Part shown: one piece after another, positions 8,834 to 18,458 of the stretch
Position numbering within the stretch: the first letter of the stretch is position 1
Layout of the letters: the number at the start of each line of letters is the position of its first letter
NCBI GenBank assembly: GCA_035403465.1
Contig: DAONFG010000012.1
Span: 5,072 to 69,071, forward strand
Origin: JAAYBQ01 sp035403465
GTDB lineage: Bacteria; Spirochaetota; UBA4802; UBA5550
Length of the DNA: 64,000 nt
Direction of reading: 5' to 3'
The notes under the pieces: model-generated
The model's input: the letters and a program-made list of their open reading frames with translations, nothing else
Told to the model about the DNA's origin: nothing
Database searches by the model: none
Made by a program: the position numbers and the translations under genes

Positions 8834-9856
8834 ATGTTCGATTCTTTTTACGGTATGTTCTCAAACGATATGGGAATTGACCTAGGCACAGCCAATACTC
8901 TTGTACATGTAAAAGGCCAGGGGATTGTTCTCAGTGAGCCATCTGTTGTCGCGGTTCAGACAAGTACCGGGAAGGTGCTTGCCGTGGGACATGAGGCAAA
9001 GAGGATGCTGGGAAGGACTCCGGGGGATATAGTGGCAATAAGGCCTATGAAAGATGGTGTTATTGCCGATTTCGAAACAGTTGAAAAAATGATCAGGTAT
9101 TTCATTACAAAGGTGCATAAAAGAAAGACTTTAGTCCGGCCGCGTGTTGTTATAGGCGTTCCATCGGGGATAACCGAGGTTGAAAAGCGCGCGGTGCGTG
9201 AATCAGCAGAACAGGCTGGCGCAAGGGAGATATTCCTGATCGAAGAGGCGCTTGCCGCGGCAATCGGCGCCAATATACCGATTCATGAACCCGCAGGTCA
9301 TATGATAGTAGACATCGGCGGCGGTACAACGGAGATCGCGGTCATATCGCTCGGCGGTATGGTAATAGCGGATTCCCTCAGGATAGCAGGCGATGAATTC
9401 GATGAAGCAATTATAAAGTATATGAAGACCCAGTATAACCTGGTGATCGGTGAGCGTATGTCAGAGGAGGTCAAATTCAGACTTGGCAATGTTTTCCCTG
9501 AAAAGAAAGTTGAGACAATGGAGCTAAAGGGTCGGGACGCTATTTCCGGTCTTCCCAGGACTCTCGAGATTGACTCTGTTGAAATACGCAAATCGCTAAA
9601 GGAGCCTGTTGAGCAGATACTTGAAGGTATCAAGCACGCCCTTGAAAAGACCCCGCCTGAACTCGCTGCGGATATAGTCGAACGCGGAATCGTTATGACA
9701 GGGGGAGGCTCTCTGCTCAAGGGACTTGATAAGTATATAAGCAAGGAGACAGGGGTTCCTGTAATCCAGGCTGAAAACCCGTTAACATGCGTTGTCCTCG
9801 GGGCCGGAAAATTCCTTGAGGAGATAAAGCACCTCTACAGATCAAACCTGAAGTGA
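8834..9856 (+). CDS. mreB: MreB, rod-shape-determining actin homologue
   Basis: The 340 residues match MreB length. It polymerises under the membrane and positions the lateral-wall synthesis complex. Actin-fold nucleotide motifs are GIDLGTANTLVHVKG (phosphate 1), DIGGGTTEIAVISLGG (phosphate 2) and GIVMTGGGSLLKGL (adenosine). GVPSGITEVEKRAV and EEALAAAIGA are typical MreB blocks. AGGAGA precedes the ATG. It heads the cluster mreB-mreC-mreD-mrdA-rodA, whose genes are separated by six bases or less or overlap, except 14 bp before rodA. Confidence 0.98.
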   Translation: MFDSFYGMFSNDMGIDLGTANTLVHVKGQGIVLSEPSVVAVQTSTGKVLAVGHEAKRMLGRTPGDIVAIRPMKDGVIADFETVEKMIRYFITKVHKRKTLVRPRVVIGVPSGITEVEKRAVRESAEQAGAREIFLIEEALAAAIGANIPIHEPAGHMIVDIGGGTTEIAVISLGGMVIADSLRIAGDEFDEAIIKYMKTQYNLVIGERMSEEVKFRLGNVFPEKKVETMELKGRDAISGLPRTLEIDSVEIRKSLKEPVEQILEGIKHALEKTPPELAADIVERGIVMTGGGSLLKGLDKYISKETGVPVIQAENPLTCVVLGAGKFLEEIKHLYRSNLK

Positions 9857-9862
9857 TGCCAC

Positions 9863-10741
9863 GTGGATTTCCTTACCAGACATAAAACAATAGTTGCGCT
9901 TATATCATTCTCCCTCTTCTGCATCATCTCACTATCGGTGCAGGGCGGGGGGTTTACGATTACGTTTGAAGGTGTTATGAGCGCAATTGTCACTCCTTTT
10001 TCAAAGGGCTATAATGCCATAGCACATGGTATCGGAGGCCTTTTCAGCGGATTTGAAGATACAGACACGCTCAAAGAAAATTTACGTATGGCAGAGGCAA
10101 GACTTCAAAAGTATGATTCCATGCAGATAGACATCATCCAGGCTGACCTTGCAGAAGTTAAGGCTGAAAACGAAAAACTCAGGGTTCTGCTTGGATTCAA
10201 GGAACGCGTAAAATACAATTGTATAGCCGCACAGATAGTTTCCAAGGACCCGGATAACTGGTTCAGGACCCTGATAATAAATAAAGGCGAAAATGACGGT
10301 GTAAGCGTCAACATGCCGGTTATTGCGTACCAGAACGGGCAGAAGGTGGTTGTTGGCAAGATTGTCGAGGTCCGGGGATCGATATCAAGGGTGCAGCCGG
10401 TTATTGCTCCTGACATAAAGCTCGGGGTCAAACTGCAGGAGGCAAAGATTCCGGGTCTGCTTTCAGGTTATTCCTATAATTCCGATTTCTGCGTGGTGAG
10501 CTACATCTCAAGAGCTACACCTGTGAAAAAAGGGGACATCCTGGTTACATCAGGCCAGGCAGGGGTGTTCCCGCCCGAACTGCTTGTCGGGACCGTGGAG
10601 CGCACCGAGCTCTCTGAAACAAACCCTTACCAGAAGATAATAGTAAAACCATATATTGATTACAGCCTCCTCGAAGAGGTCTTTATCCTTTTGAAGAATC
10701 CTGATAAGGATTTCTTCGAAATGTTCGGAGAGGTGCAATGA
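9863..10741 (+). CDS. mreC: MreC, rod-shape-determining protein
   Basis: This is a 292-residue bitopic protein starting at GTG, six bases after mreB. Residues 10-28 form the membrane segment and about 70-110 the coiled coil. The periplasmic beta domains follow, with the typical blocks AQIVSKDPDNWFRTLIINKGENDGV, MPVIAYQNGQKVVVGKI and KGDILVTSGQAGVFPPELLVG. MreC bridges MreB to PBP2 and activates it. Its last four bases overlap mreD (ATGA), indicating coupled translation. Confidence 0.93.
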   Translation: MDFLTRHKTIVALISFSLFCIISLSVQGGGFTITFEGVMSAIVTPFSKGYNAIAHGIGGLFSGFEDTDTLKENLRMAEARLQKYDSMQIDIIQADLAEVKAENEKLRVLLGFKERVKYNCIAAQIVSKDPDNWFRTLIINKGENDGVSVNMPVIAYQNGQKVVVGKIVEVRGSISRVQPVIAPDIKLGVKLQEAKIPGLLSGYSYNSDFCVVSYISRATPVKKGDILVTSGQAGVFPPELLVGTVERTELSETNPYQKIIVKPYIDYSLLEEVFILLKNPDKDFFEMFGEVQ

Positions 10742-11232
10742 TACTGCCATATATATTCACTGCCCTGATTACAGCCGTGGCACTGATACTGCAGGGGACC
10801 AACATTATAGCAATAGCCGGGAAAAAACCGGACCTTGTATTCATAATTGTCGTCTACATCGGTTACAGTTTCGGATCGTTTAACGGCCAGCTTGTCGGGT
10901 TCATAGGCGGTCTGTTCCATGATTCAATTTCAAGATCGCCGCTTGGCCTGCTTACACTGCCCAAGGTTGTGCTGGGATTCATGGCCGGGATGTTCGGCCG
11001 CGGGGTTGTAAAAAACACCGTGGTTACAATTATGCTGCTCCTTTTTGTGGCATCGGTATTGAAAGGCATACTTACACTTTTTCTTGCATACATTTTTCAC
11101 CAGGCACTGCTCGTGTCAATTATACAGGTAATACTTCCCGAGGCCCTCTATAACGCGGTCATAGCGCCGCCGCTGTTTTTTATCTTCGACAGGATATACC
11201 ATGGCGAGCTTGAAAGAGGGGGATTCCTGTAA
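10738..11232 (+). CDS. mreD: MreD, rod-shape-determining membrane protein
   Basis: This 164-residue protein with about five hydrophobic segments starts within the mreC stop. Its size, hydropathy and position between mreC and mrdA identify it. The block GSFNGQLVGFIGGLFHDSIS near residue 40 is the best conserved MreD-like stretch. It is an integral component of the elongasome. The next gene begins at the base right after its stop codon. Confidence 0.88.
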   Translation: MILPYIFTALITAVALILQGTNIIAIAGKKPDLVFIIVVYIGYSFGSFNGQLVGFIGGLFHDSISRSPLGLLTLPKVVLGFMAGMFGRGVVKNTVVTIMLLLFVASVLKGILTLFLAYIFHQALLVSIIQVILPEALYNAVIAPPLFFIFDRIYHGELERGGFL

Positions 11233-13092
11233 ATGAATCAGACGTCCCTTAAAGCCAGAATGCTGGAGGCTTTCAGGAGAAGGATGTATTTTTTCTTAAT
11301 TGGAGTCTCCTCTGTATTCTTTATAATTTCAGCCCAGCTTGTAAACCTGCAGATCATCCAGGGAACGGAATACAGCGAGAAATCCAGGATGAACATGGAG
11401 AACAACATCCCGATTCCTGCTGCCCGCGGTGAAATCTACGACAGGCACTTTCAGAAAAACGTTTCAGGCGCTGTTCTTGTTTCCAACAGGGCGTCTTTCA
11501 ACCTCACGACCGTTCCTGATGCATTTGAATCCGACGCCCAGCTCATGGATGTCCTCACGCATCTCTCATCTATACTCAGTATTGATCCGCAGGCTGCATT
11601 TAATGATATAAAGAAAAGCAACCGGTGGGAGCGTTATCTGTTAAAGGACGATGTGAGTTTTGATGTTGTAGTTAAAGTCGCTTCTCATAAAAACCTGTTC
11701 CCAAATATCCACTGGGAGGATGCGCCTGTAAGAGTCTATAACTTTGGAGATATTTTTTCACACGCCGTGGGTTACATAGGGAGCATAAGTAAAGAGGAGT
11801 ACTCATCCCTGAAGGACAAGGGATATAAATACTACCAGTCTCTGGGCAAGGCAGGGATCGAAAAGCAGTATGACAGTATTCTGCGGGGTGAGGATGGTTA
11901 TATACGCAGGATAGTGGATGTAATGAACAGGACCGAGGGGGAGGAGATCGGCCACGATCCCGTTTCGGGAAACAACCTGGTGCTCACACTTGACTACGAG
12001 GTCCAGAAAGCCGCGTACGAGGGACTGGGGAGCAATAACGGGGCTGTAATAGTCATGAAGCCCGCAACCGGTGAAATACTCGCACTGCTCAGCAAGCCCG
12101 GCTATGATCCGAATCAGATTATATCAAAGGATAATTCGGTAATAATAAATGAACTTACTAACAGTAAAACCAAACCGTTCCTTAACCGCGCGATACAGTC
12201 AAGGTACCCCCCGGCATCAACATTCAAGCTTGTAACATCTGTAGCCGGGCTCGAGACCGAGAAGATATACCCGGACAAGGTGTTTTACTGCCCGGGAAGA
12301 TGGACACTCAAGGGTTATGTTGACCATGACTTCTACTGCTTCAAGGTCCATGATTCCCTTAACCTCTACTGGGCAATAGGAAAATCGTGCAGCGTTTACT
12401 TTTACAACGCAGGGATGATCATTGGCCCCAGCATTATAATGAAGTATGCGGGCCTGCTCGGACTTAACGAGATGACAGGGATCGACCTGCCGGGAGAGAT
12501 ACAGGGATTTGTACCTTCCCAGAGGTGGAAACTTCAGACATTCGGCCAGCCATGGTTTGACGGTGATACTGTAAACCTTTCAATAGGGCAGGGCTTCACC
12601 TCTGTAACACCTATTGGCCTCACAAATATGATGTGCGCCATTGTAAACAACGGCGTTGTTTACAAACCCTACCTGGTGAAATCGGTGTATTCACCGGATA
12701 ACAGGAACCTCATAGGTGAGGGTAAACGGCAGAAGCTCAGGGAAATCCCGCTTTCACCAGTTACAATAAACACCATAAAGCAGGGTATGCGCTACAGCGT
12801 TGAGGGTGGTACGTCGGGTATCATGAAGCATCTGAAAGTCGCAGTCTGCGGAAAAACCGGGACTGCGCAGACAAGGTCTGTAAGAAAAGAAAATTTTTCA
12901 CAGCACGCATGGTTCCTCGGTTTTGCGCCTTTTGAAGGTGATCCCATGGATGCCGTTGTAGTGACAGTGTTTATAGAATACGGCGAGTGGGGTGCGGTTG
13001 CTGCTGCCCCTGTTGCTGAGAGGATATTCGCTACCCTTATTAACCAGGGGTATTTTATCAGAAATGACCAGTCTGTCCAGACGGTCAGATAA
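11233..13092 (+). CDS. mrdA: PBP2, elongation-specific peptidoglycan transpeptidase
   Basis: This 619-residue class B penicillin-binding protein has an N-terminal membrane segment (about 17-37), a dimerisation/pedestal domain with AARGEIYDRHFQKN, and a C-terminal transpeptidase. The catalytic Ser is S329 in STFK, the second motif is in GKSCSVYFY, and the third is KTGT at 541-544. It cross-links lateral-wall glycan made by RodA. It lies directly between mreD and rodA, the usual order. Confidence 0.96.
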   Translation: MNQTSLKARMLEAFRRRMYFFLIGVSSVFFIISAQLVNLQIIQGTEYSEKSRMNMENNIPIPAARGEIYDRHFQKNVSGAVLVSNRASFNLTTVPDAFESDAQLMDVLTHLSSILSIDPQAAFNDIKKSNRWERYLLKDDVSFDVVVKVASHKNLFPNIHWEDAPVRVYNFGDIFSHAVGYIGSISKEEYSSLKDKGYKYYQSLGKAGIEKQYDSILRGEDGYIRRIVDVMNRTEGEEIGHDPVSGNNLVLTLDYEVQKAAYEGLGSNNGAVIVMKPATGEILALLSKPGYDPNQIISKDNSVIINELTNSKTKPFLNRAIQSRYPPASTFKLVTSVAGLETEKIYPDKVFYCPGRWTLKGYVDHDFYCFKVHDSLNLYWAIGKSCSVYFYNAGMIIGPSIIMKYAGLLGLNEMTGIDLPGEIQGFVPSQRWKLQTFGQPWFDGDTVNLSIGQGFTSVTPIGLTNMMCAIVNNGVVYKPYLVKSVYSPDNRNLIGEGKRQKLREIPLSPVTINTIKQGMRYSVEGGTSGIMKHLKVAVCGKTGTAQTRSVRKENFSQHAWFLGFAPFEGDPMDAVVVTVFIEYGEWGAVAAAPVAERIFATLINQGYFIRNDQSVQTVR

Positions 13093-13106
13093 TTGAGGAT
13101 TGCCTA

Positions 13107-14423
13107 ATGTTCAGCAGGGACTTTTTAAACAGGATGGATTTTTTTCTGATTGCGGCTGTTGTAATCACGGTGGTATTCGGTATCCTGATGATTTACAGTG
13201 CAGGTTATGACCCTATCGAAAATATTAACAAGGGACTGTTTAAAAAGCAGATAATCTGGTTTATCATAGGTCTGATCTTCCTGGTGCTCATGTCGATCAT
13301 CAATTACAGGCAGATGGGTGATTACGCACTGCAGATATACGGCGTGCTGATATTTATTCTACTGGTCACCACGATATTCAGCAGACCGATAAGGGGAACA
13401 AGCGCGTGGCTGAATTTCGGACTTTTTTCGATCCAGCCCTCGGAGTTTATGAAACTAGGCGTGGTAATAGTACTGGCCAAGTACCTTGAACTCAGGGAGA
13501 GGGACATCAAGAACTTCAGGGAACTGCTTGTACCCGCGGTCATAACACTTGTACCTGTACTTATTATACTCAAGCAGCCTGACTTCGGTACAGCGGCGAT
13601 TTTTATTCCCTTACTCTTCACAATGCTTTTTATAGGCGGTGCTGACGTTTCCCACCTGGTATCGATCATCCTGATTGCCGTTATTGCAGTGGTTTTTCCG
13701 ATGATGCTGACTTACTGGGAGTGGGCCGGGTACAAGGGGACAAATTTCCTGATACAATTTTTTCTTCATGTCGATGTGCTCTTTACGGTTGCGGGTGTAC
13801 TGCTTGTGATTGCCATTGCGGCTTTTATTACGCATTATTTTATGCCGAAACCGTTTTTAAGGAGAACCTATATACCCGCTACAGTTATTTCCCTGGGGCT
13901 TTTCCTTTCAGTTGTAATACAAAAACTATTCAAGGAATATCAGAAGAAGAGGATACTTGTTTTCCTTAATCCTGACCTTGACCCGCACGGTTCAGGATAC
14001 AATATAATCCAGTCCAAGGTTGCTATAGGTTCGGGCGGTTTTTTCGGCAAGGGGTTTCTTGCCGGTTCGCAGACTCAGCTGGGTTACCTGCCGGAGAAGA
14101 CCACGGACTTTATATTCTCGGTGGTGGCCGAGGAGTTCGGATTTGTAGGTGCGCTTCTTCTTCTACTGCTGCTTGGCATGATTATCTACAGGGGCATCAG
14201 GATTTCGCTGGAAACCAGGGATAAGTTCGGCGCAATGCTTGCAACAGGTGTTACATCGATACTTTTTTTCCATATATTCATCAATATAGGTATGGTTATA
14301 GGAATTATGCCTGTTACAGGTCTTCCTCTCTGCTTCATGTCATACGGCGGCTCCAACCTGTTTATGGCCATGATGGGTATAGGTATCCTTAACAATGTGC
14401 AGATGAACAGTTCCCGCTATTGA
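13107..14423 (+). CDS. rodA: RodA, SEDS-family peptidoglycan glycosyltransferase
   Basis: This is a 438-residue polytopic protein, longer than the common 370, because of a hydrophilic loop and extra helices near residues 205-285. SEDS landmarks are IQPSEFMKLGVVIVLAKYL, LKQPDFGTAAIFIPLL with the functional Asp, NPDLDPHGSGYNIIQSKVAIGSGG, LPEKTTDFIFSVVAEEFGF, and the terminal GLPLCFMSYGGSNL. It polymerises glycan strands for PBP2. It is the last gene of the mre cluster; the 153-bp gap before fliK holds no obvious terminator. Confidence 0.94.
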   Translation: MFSRDFLNRMDFFLIAAVVITVVFGILMIYSAGYDPIENINKGLFKKQIIWFIIGLIFLVLMSIINYRQMGDYALQIYGVLIFILLVTTIFSRPIRGTSAWLNFGLFSIQPSEFMKLGVVIVLAKYLELRERDIKNFRELLVPAVITLVPVLIILKQPDFGTAAIFIPLLFTMLFIGGADVSHLVSIILIAVIAVVFPMMLTYWEWAGYKGTNFLIQFFLHVDVLFTVAGVLLVIAIAAFITHYFMPKPFLRRTYIPATVISLGLFLSVVIQKLFKEYQKKRILVFLNPDLDPHGSGYNIIQSKVAIGSGGFFGKGFLAGSQTQLGYLPEKTTDFIFSVVAEEFGFVGALLLLLLLGMIIYRGIRISLETRDKFGAMLATGVTSILFFHIFINIGMVIGIMPVTGLPLCFMSYGGSNLFMAMMGIGILNNVQMNSSRY

Positions 14424-14576
14424 TAGCGGCTAAAACTGTAAAATAGTGCAATAAATCCTGTTTTAGTCTGTCTATAGCCTTAAAATCGCCTCCATTTTTT
14501 TTAAAATTCAATTCAGTTAATATCATACCTGACGATAATAAACCTGTTACAGCATCCATAAATTGCAGAGGCAGGA

Positions 14577-16010
14577 ATGGTCGGACACATAAAATCATCA
14601 GGTATTGAAAACACAATCAGTGCAATATCTGCCGATGACCGCAGGGATAACTCTGAACTTAAAAGCGGAGGGGATTTCCTCTCTATCCTTAAATCGAGCG
14701 CCGATTTTAAAGAGACCCGTACTGCAGAACGCGAAGAAACTATTCAGAAACCATTTATTGAAGATAAATCCCCGGTATCAGTTAAAACAGAGAACCAGGC
14801 TGGACCCATAGAGTCAGCCTTTAACAGCAGGCAGAATCAGGAGACTCTAAAGGGCCATGACTCAGGTGAAACAGGGAGCAGCCTGAAATCGGCTGCAGAC
14901 CGCGCTGATAAAACCGATGCCAGGAAAAAAAATCCTGAGAACAGGGAAGAGCAGAGGGATAAATCGAGTGATATCGATTCCCTGGCTGCTGCAGGTGAAT
15001 CCCTGGTCAGGAAGAGCATAAGCGTAAAATTTCCGCAAACTGTTGAATTGAAAAGTACAGGTGAAAAACTTGCAGCAGCGCTTCATAAAGAAGCCGGCAA
15101 ATCAGCAATAGGACAGATGCTGAAGACCGATTCACCAAGGGTGAACCTTAAAGATGAAGGTATCCCGCAGAAGAACGGCCGGGAAATCAGGTCAGGCATA
15201 AACGACCTGCTCGAAGCTGCGGGTAAGGGCACAGGGAAAAACAGTTCACCAAGAAAAGGCATGGAGCAGGGGAGATTGATCCCCAATGAATTACGTGAAA
15301 GTACAGCGGCATTGAGCGGTTACCTTGTTAAAGAAAAAGTGAAAGATGAACGCGGCATCAGCCTCCAGAAGCACAAACCAGCAGAGGCTGCTGTAAGCGA
15401 TAAAAAGAACATTGAATCCGGAGAGGCTGTACAGCAGAGACAGAAGTTCACCGGAGAACAGTCTGCTTTTGGTAAAGGTGCAGGTTCAGGCAGCGACAGC
15501 GGCAGGGATAACAGTCAGCTGTTTACCGTAAGATCAGAATCAGCGGCAAGGCACACAACAGAAAAAACTGGAAGTATGAATAAAATGCCCGAGTTCAGGC
15601 AGTCGCTCCAGGAGATAATGGATAAGGCAAAGGTCACTATCAGTGACAGCCGGAACGGCAGCTTCACTGTTAAGCTTTTTCCAAAGGAGCTCGGCAGCGT
15701 AAATGTCAACCTTATCATGGAAAACGGTGTTGTGAACGGAAGGTTTCTTGTCGATAATAATGATGCAAAGACCCTGTTGCTCTCAAGTATCGAGAACCTC
15801 ATTGATGAACTGCAGCAGTCAGGTGTGAGTGTAGGCGAGTTCAGCGTGGACGTAAGGGACGAACGTGAAAGGTTTATCCGTGAAAAGGATGAAAATAAAT
15901 ATAAAATAAACCCGGTATTCAGCGGGAATAAAGAAGCAGCTACGGCAGCCGATGTTTATGACTACAACTCGGTCTATAAACACAACGGCTCGATAAATAT
16001 GATTATATAG
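14577..16010 (+). CDS. fliK: FliK-like flagellar hook-length control protein
   Basis: The 477-residue protein has a long, low-complexity, Lys/Glu/Ser-rich N-terminal region, as expected of the exported ruler part. A compact C-terminal domain lies at about residues 345-435, with FTVKLFPKELGSVNVNLIMENG and VGEFSVDVRDER, the FliK_C (Flg_hook) signature that switches export specificity. It is followed nine bases later by flgD and then flgE, the standard hook gene order. N-terminal sequence is poorly conserved in the family, so the call rests on the C-terminus and context. Confidence 0.9.
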   Translation: MVGHIKSSGIENTISAISADDRRDNSELKSGGDFLSILKSSADFKETRTAEREETIQKPFIEDKSPVSVKTENQAGPIESAFNSRQNQETLKGHDSGETGSSLKSAADRADKTDARKKNPENREEQRDKSSDIDSLAAAGESLVRKSISVKFPQTVELKSTGEKLAAALHKEAGKSAIGQMLKTDSPRVNLKDEGIPQKNGREIRSGINDLLEAAGKGTGKNSSPRKGMEQGRLIPNELRESTAALSGYLVKEKVKDERGISLQKHKPAEAAVSDKKNIESGEAVQQRQKFTGEQSAFGKGAGSGSDSGRDNSQLFTVRSESAARHTTEKTGSMNKMPEFRQSLQEIMDKAKVTISDSRNGSFTVKLFPKELGSVNVNLIMENGVVNGRFLVDNNDAKTLLLSSIENLIDELQQSGVSVGEFSVDVRDERERFIREKDENKYKINPVFSGNKEAATAADVYDYNSVYKHNGSINMII

Positions 16011-16019
16011 GGGAACGGT

Positions 16020-16481
16020 ATGCAGATTTATGAAATGTCATCCCAGGATAAGCTTAACGCGCAGATCCGGGCTTCCGAATCGAACAAAAAAACAGGGGCA
16101 GGTGAGCCGGCCGAAAAGAGCGGTCTTGGCAAGGATTCATTCCTGAAACTGCTTGTGACTGAACTGAGGCACCAGGATCCCACCAAGCCTATGGAGGACA
16201 GGGAGTTTGTAGCGCAGATGGCCCAGTTTTCAACACTGGAGCAGATGACAAACCTCAACAACGAGGTGAAGAATCTTCTCTACAGCGCAAGGTCTGCCGA
16301 AGCATACGGCGTGCTCGGGAAGGATATTGATTCATTTGATTCTGTCACAAACAAGAGGGTATCGGGTACTGTGAGTTCAATATTCTACAAGGGTGACGAA
16401 CTGATGCTCAAGGTGGGTGATGAGGAAGTTTCAATGCGCAATGTGCATTCCGTAAAACTTGCGGAAAACAGGGTAAATTAA
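16020..16481 (+). CDS. flgD: FlgD, flagellar hook-capping protein
   Basis: The 153 residues are typical of the short spirochaetal-type FlgD. The N-terminal signature GKDSFLKLLVTELRHQDPTKPMEDREFVAQMAQFS at about residues 38-72 is the export/cap core. The C-terminal part is a small beta domain lacking the large insert found in enteric FlgD. It caps the growing hook so FlgE can assemble. It lies between fliK and flgE. Confidence 0.95.
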   Translation: MQIYEMSSQDKLNAQIRASESNKKTGAGEPAEKSGLGKDSFLKLLVTELRHQDPTKPMEDREFVAQMAQFSTLEQMTNLNNEVKNLLYSARSAEAYGVLGKDIDSFDSVTNKRVSGTVSSIFYKGDELMLKVGDEEVSMRNVHSVKLAENRVN

Positions 16482-16544
16482 GGATTAATCACCGGGCTAT
16501 TCGCCCTTAAGCAATAGAGTAAATAAAATTTAGGAGTTTCTGTT

Positions 16545-17918
16545 ATGATGCGTTCGCTTTTTTCCGGGGTCTCAGGTCTTAAAAATCACCAGACCAGGAT
16601 GGATGTAATCGGTCACAATATTTCAAACGTAAACACTTACGGTTATAAGACACAGAGGGTTACATTCCAGGATATGCTTTCCCAGACCATTTCGGGTGCT
16701 GCCAAGCCCGAGGAGAACAGGGGAGGTGTTAACCCGAAACAGGTCGGACTCGGGATGAACATCGCATCAATTGACAGGCTCTTTACACAGGGATCTCTTC
16801 AGACTACCGGTAACCAGACTGACGTTGCTATTTCCGGTGACGGTTTTTTTATAGTTGCGGATGGCGACAAGAAGTACTACACAAGGGCCGGCACGTTCGG
16901 TATAGACAAGGATGGAACACTTGTTAATCCCGCAAACGGGCTCAAGGTGCAGGGATGGATGGCCACCACTGACGAAAACGGGCAGAAGGTTGTTCGTGCC
17001 AACAGCTCTGTTGAGGATATCATTATCCCGGTATACAGCAAGATAGATGCGAAAGAGACAAACAACGCAAGGTATAAATGCAACCTTGATTCAAGGAGCG
17101 AGGTAGTTCCTCCTGATGCAACCGAGAAAACAAGGTCAGAAAAGGGTGTAACAACCAACATAGACGTTTATGATAACCTGGGCAACACTCACAGGCTCAC
17201 CATGACTTTATGGAAAACAGGACCGAACCAGTGGACGGCATCAGCGGCGCTTACAGACGCGTCAACACCTATAACTCTTGATGTGCTTGCAGGCGGCGGG
17301 CAGGATAACCAGTCCAACCCTTCAAGCAGGATTAACCTCAGGTTTTCACCCGACGGCAAACTGATCTCTGTTGCGGACGAATCGAGCCCCGATGAACAGA
17401 ACCAGGGCAAGCTCACCGTAAACGCGAACTACAGGGTTGCAGGTGACCCGACTGTCAGGTCAATCGAACTTAACCTTGGCGAAGCAGGTATGCTGTCAGG
17501 CATTACACAGTTCTCATCCATATCAACAACAAAGGCTGTTGAGCAGGACGGGTACGCAATGGGTTACATGGAATCGTTCAGCATAGATAATTCCGGTGTT
17601 ATTACCGGCGTATACTCTAACGGTACAAAACAGGCTGTAGGTCAGATCGGTATAGCGGTATTCACAAATCCCGGCGGACTCACTGCATCAGGAGAAAATC
17701 TCTTTGAACAGTCAAACAACTCCGGCCTTGCCAATGAAGGGCCTGCTGCAATAGCCGGCAGGGGAAAGATCGTGGCAGGAACTCTTGAGATGTCGAATGT
17801 TGACCTTTCAGACCAGTTTACAGACATGATCATAACACAGAGAGGATTCCAGGCGAATTCAAGGACTATCACAACCTCCGACCAGATGCTCCAGGAGATA
17901 ATCTCGCTTAAGAGATAG
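16545..17918 (+). CDS. flgE: FlgE, flagellar hook protein
   Basis: The 457-residue axial protein has the N-terminal rod motif SGLKNHQTRMDVIGHNISNVNTYGYK and the C-terminal heptad tail VDLSDQFTDMIITQRGFQANSRTITTSDQMLQEIISLKR. The single Cys at residue 179 (RYKCNLDSR) and Lys166 are 13 apart, as are the Cys178/Lys165 pair that forms the lysinoalanine cross-link in T. denticola hooks. Two Met codons stand in tandem at the start. It is closed by an intrinsic terminator, so motAB or flbD are not adjacent downstream as they are in many spirochaetes. Confidence 0.97.
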   Translation: MMRSLFSGVSGLKNHQTRMDVIGHNISNVNTYGYKTQRVTFQDMLSQTISGAAKPEENRGGVNPKQVGLGMNIASIDRLFTQGSLQTTGNQTDVAISGDGFFIVADGDKKYYTRAGTFGIDKDGTLVNPANGLKVQGWMATTDENGQKVVRANSSVEDIIIPVYSKIDAKETNNARYKCNLDSRSEVVPPDATEKTRSEKGVTTNIDVYDNLGNTHRLTMTLWKTGPNQWTASAALTDASTPITLDVLAGGGQDNQSNPSSRINLRFSPDGKLISVADESSPDEQNQGKLTVNANYRVAGDPTVRSIELNLGEAGMLSGITQFSSISTTKAVEQDGYAMGYMESFSIDNSGVITGVYSNGTKQAVGQIGIAVFTNPGGLTASGENLFEQSNNSGLANEGPAAIAGRGKIVAGTLEMSNVDLSDQFTDMIITQRGFQANSRTITTSDQMLQEIISLKR

Positions 17919-17943
17919 ATTTTAAAACATATATAGGTTCATA

Positions 17944-17981
17944 GTAAAAAGCTCCATGATATATGGAGCTTTTACTTTTTT
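17944..17981 (+). terminator. Intrinsic terminator after flgE
   Basis: AAAAGCTCCAT and ATGGAGCTTTT form a stem of about 11 bp with a short AT loop, followed by ACTTTTTT. It is 26 bp after the flgE stop and closes the hook operon. Confidence 0.88.
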
Positions 17982-17992
17982 GCATACATACA

Positions 17993-18240
17993 CAGCCCCC
18001 TAAACCCCAAGGGGCACTACTACCAACATCTACCTTCCCGCCCCCAGCCGATATACATATACCTGTTTATTTACTTCTAGCGGCTTCCCCCGGCGAGGGC
18101 TGCTTTAATCCATATTCATCACATAAAATAATCATATTTTTCTTTGCGCCTTTCCGTCTCTGCGTCTCTGCGCGAGACAATTCTTTAATCCTTCCTGTGC
18201 CCTCTGTAACTCTGTGGCAATGCCTTTTAAGTTATATCCA
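17993..18240. repeat. Intergenic repeat-rich region after flgE
   Basis: In the 540-bp gap, CAGCCCCCTAAACCCCAAGG at 17993-18012 resembles a degenerate end of the MITE-like element found at 34358 and 53729. TTTGCGCCTTTCCGTCTCTG followed by CGTCTCTGCGCGAGAC near 18144-18178 and CCTCTGTAACTCTGTGGCAA near 18199-18222 is a different dispersed intergenic type. A related string (CTTGCGCCAAGACGCAAAG) occurs near 28762-28780. No gene is supported before the promoter near 18356. Confidence 0.5.
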
Positions 18241-18355
18241 CGATTCTTCTGCAGGGCATTGAGTTAAATTTGCATAAAATGTGGGTAGTAGTAAGCCGGG
18301 GATCGGGTAATAATATCAATTTCCCCGAGAATCTGAAAAGAGGATTATTTTTTTC

Positions 18356-18385
18356 TTGACGCCTTGTTTATATATTTTTTATATG
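18356..18385 (+). promoter_or_regulatory. Probable promoter of the Cys-rich gene/rnfCD operon
   Basis: TTGACG at 18356-18361 is followed after 18 bp by TATATG at 18380-18385, a fair sigma-70 pair. It lies about 75 bp upstream of the ATG at 18459, in AT-rich DNA. No operator palindrome was seen. Confidence 0.45.
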
Positions 18386-18458
18386 AATTTTGAACTTTCA
18401 GCTGAATCGTTGAATCAACTCATAAACATTTCGATCGAAATTCCCAAGGAGAATATTA

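Noticed and set aside
17963..18262. 99-residue open frame after flgE
   Set aside because: It overlaps dispersed repeat motifs and the flgE terminator; composition is not that of a protein.
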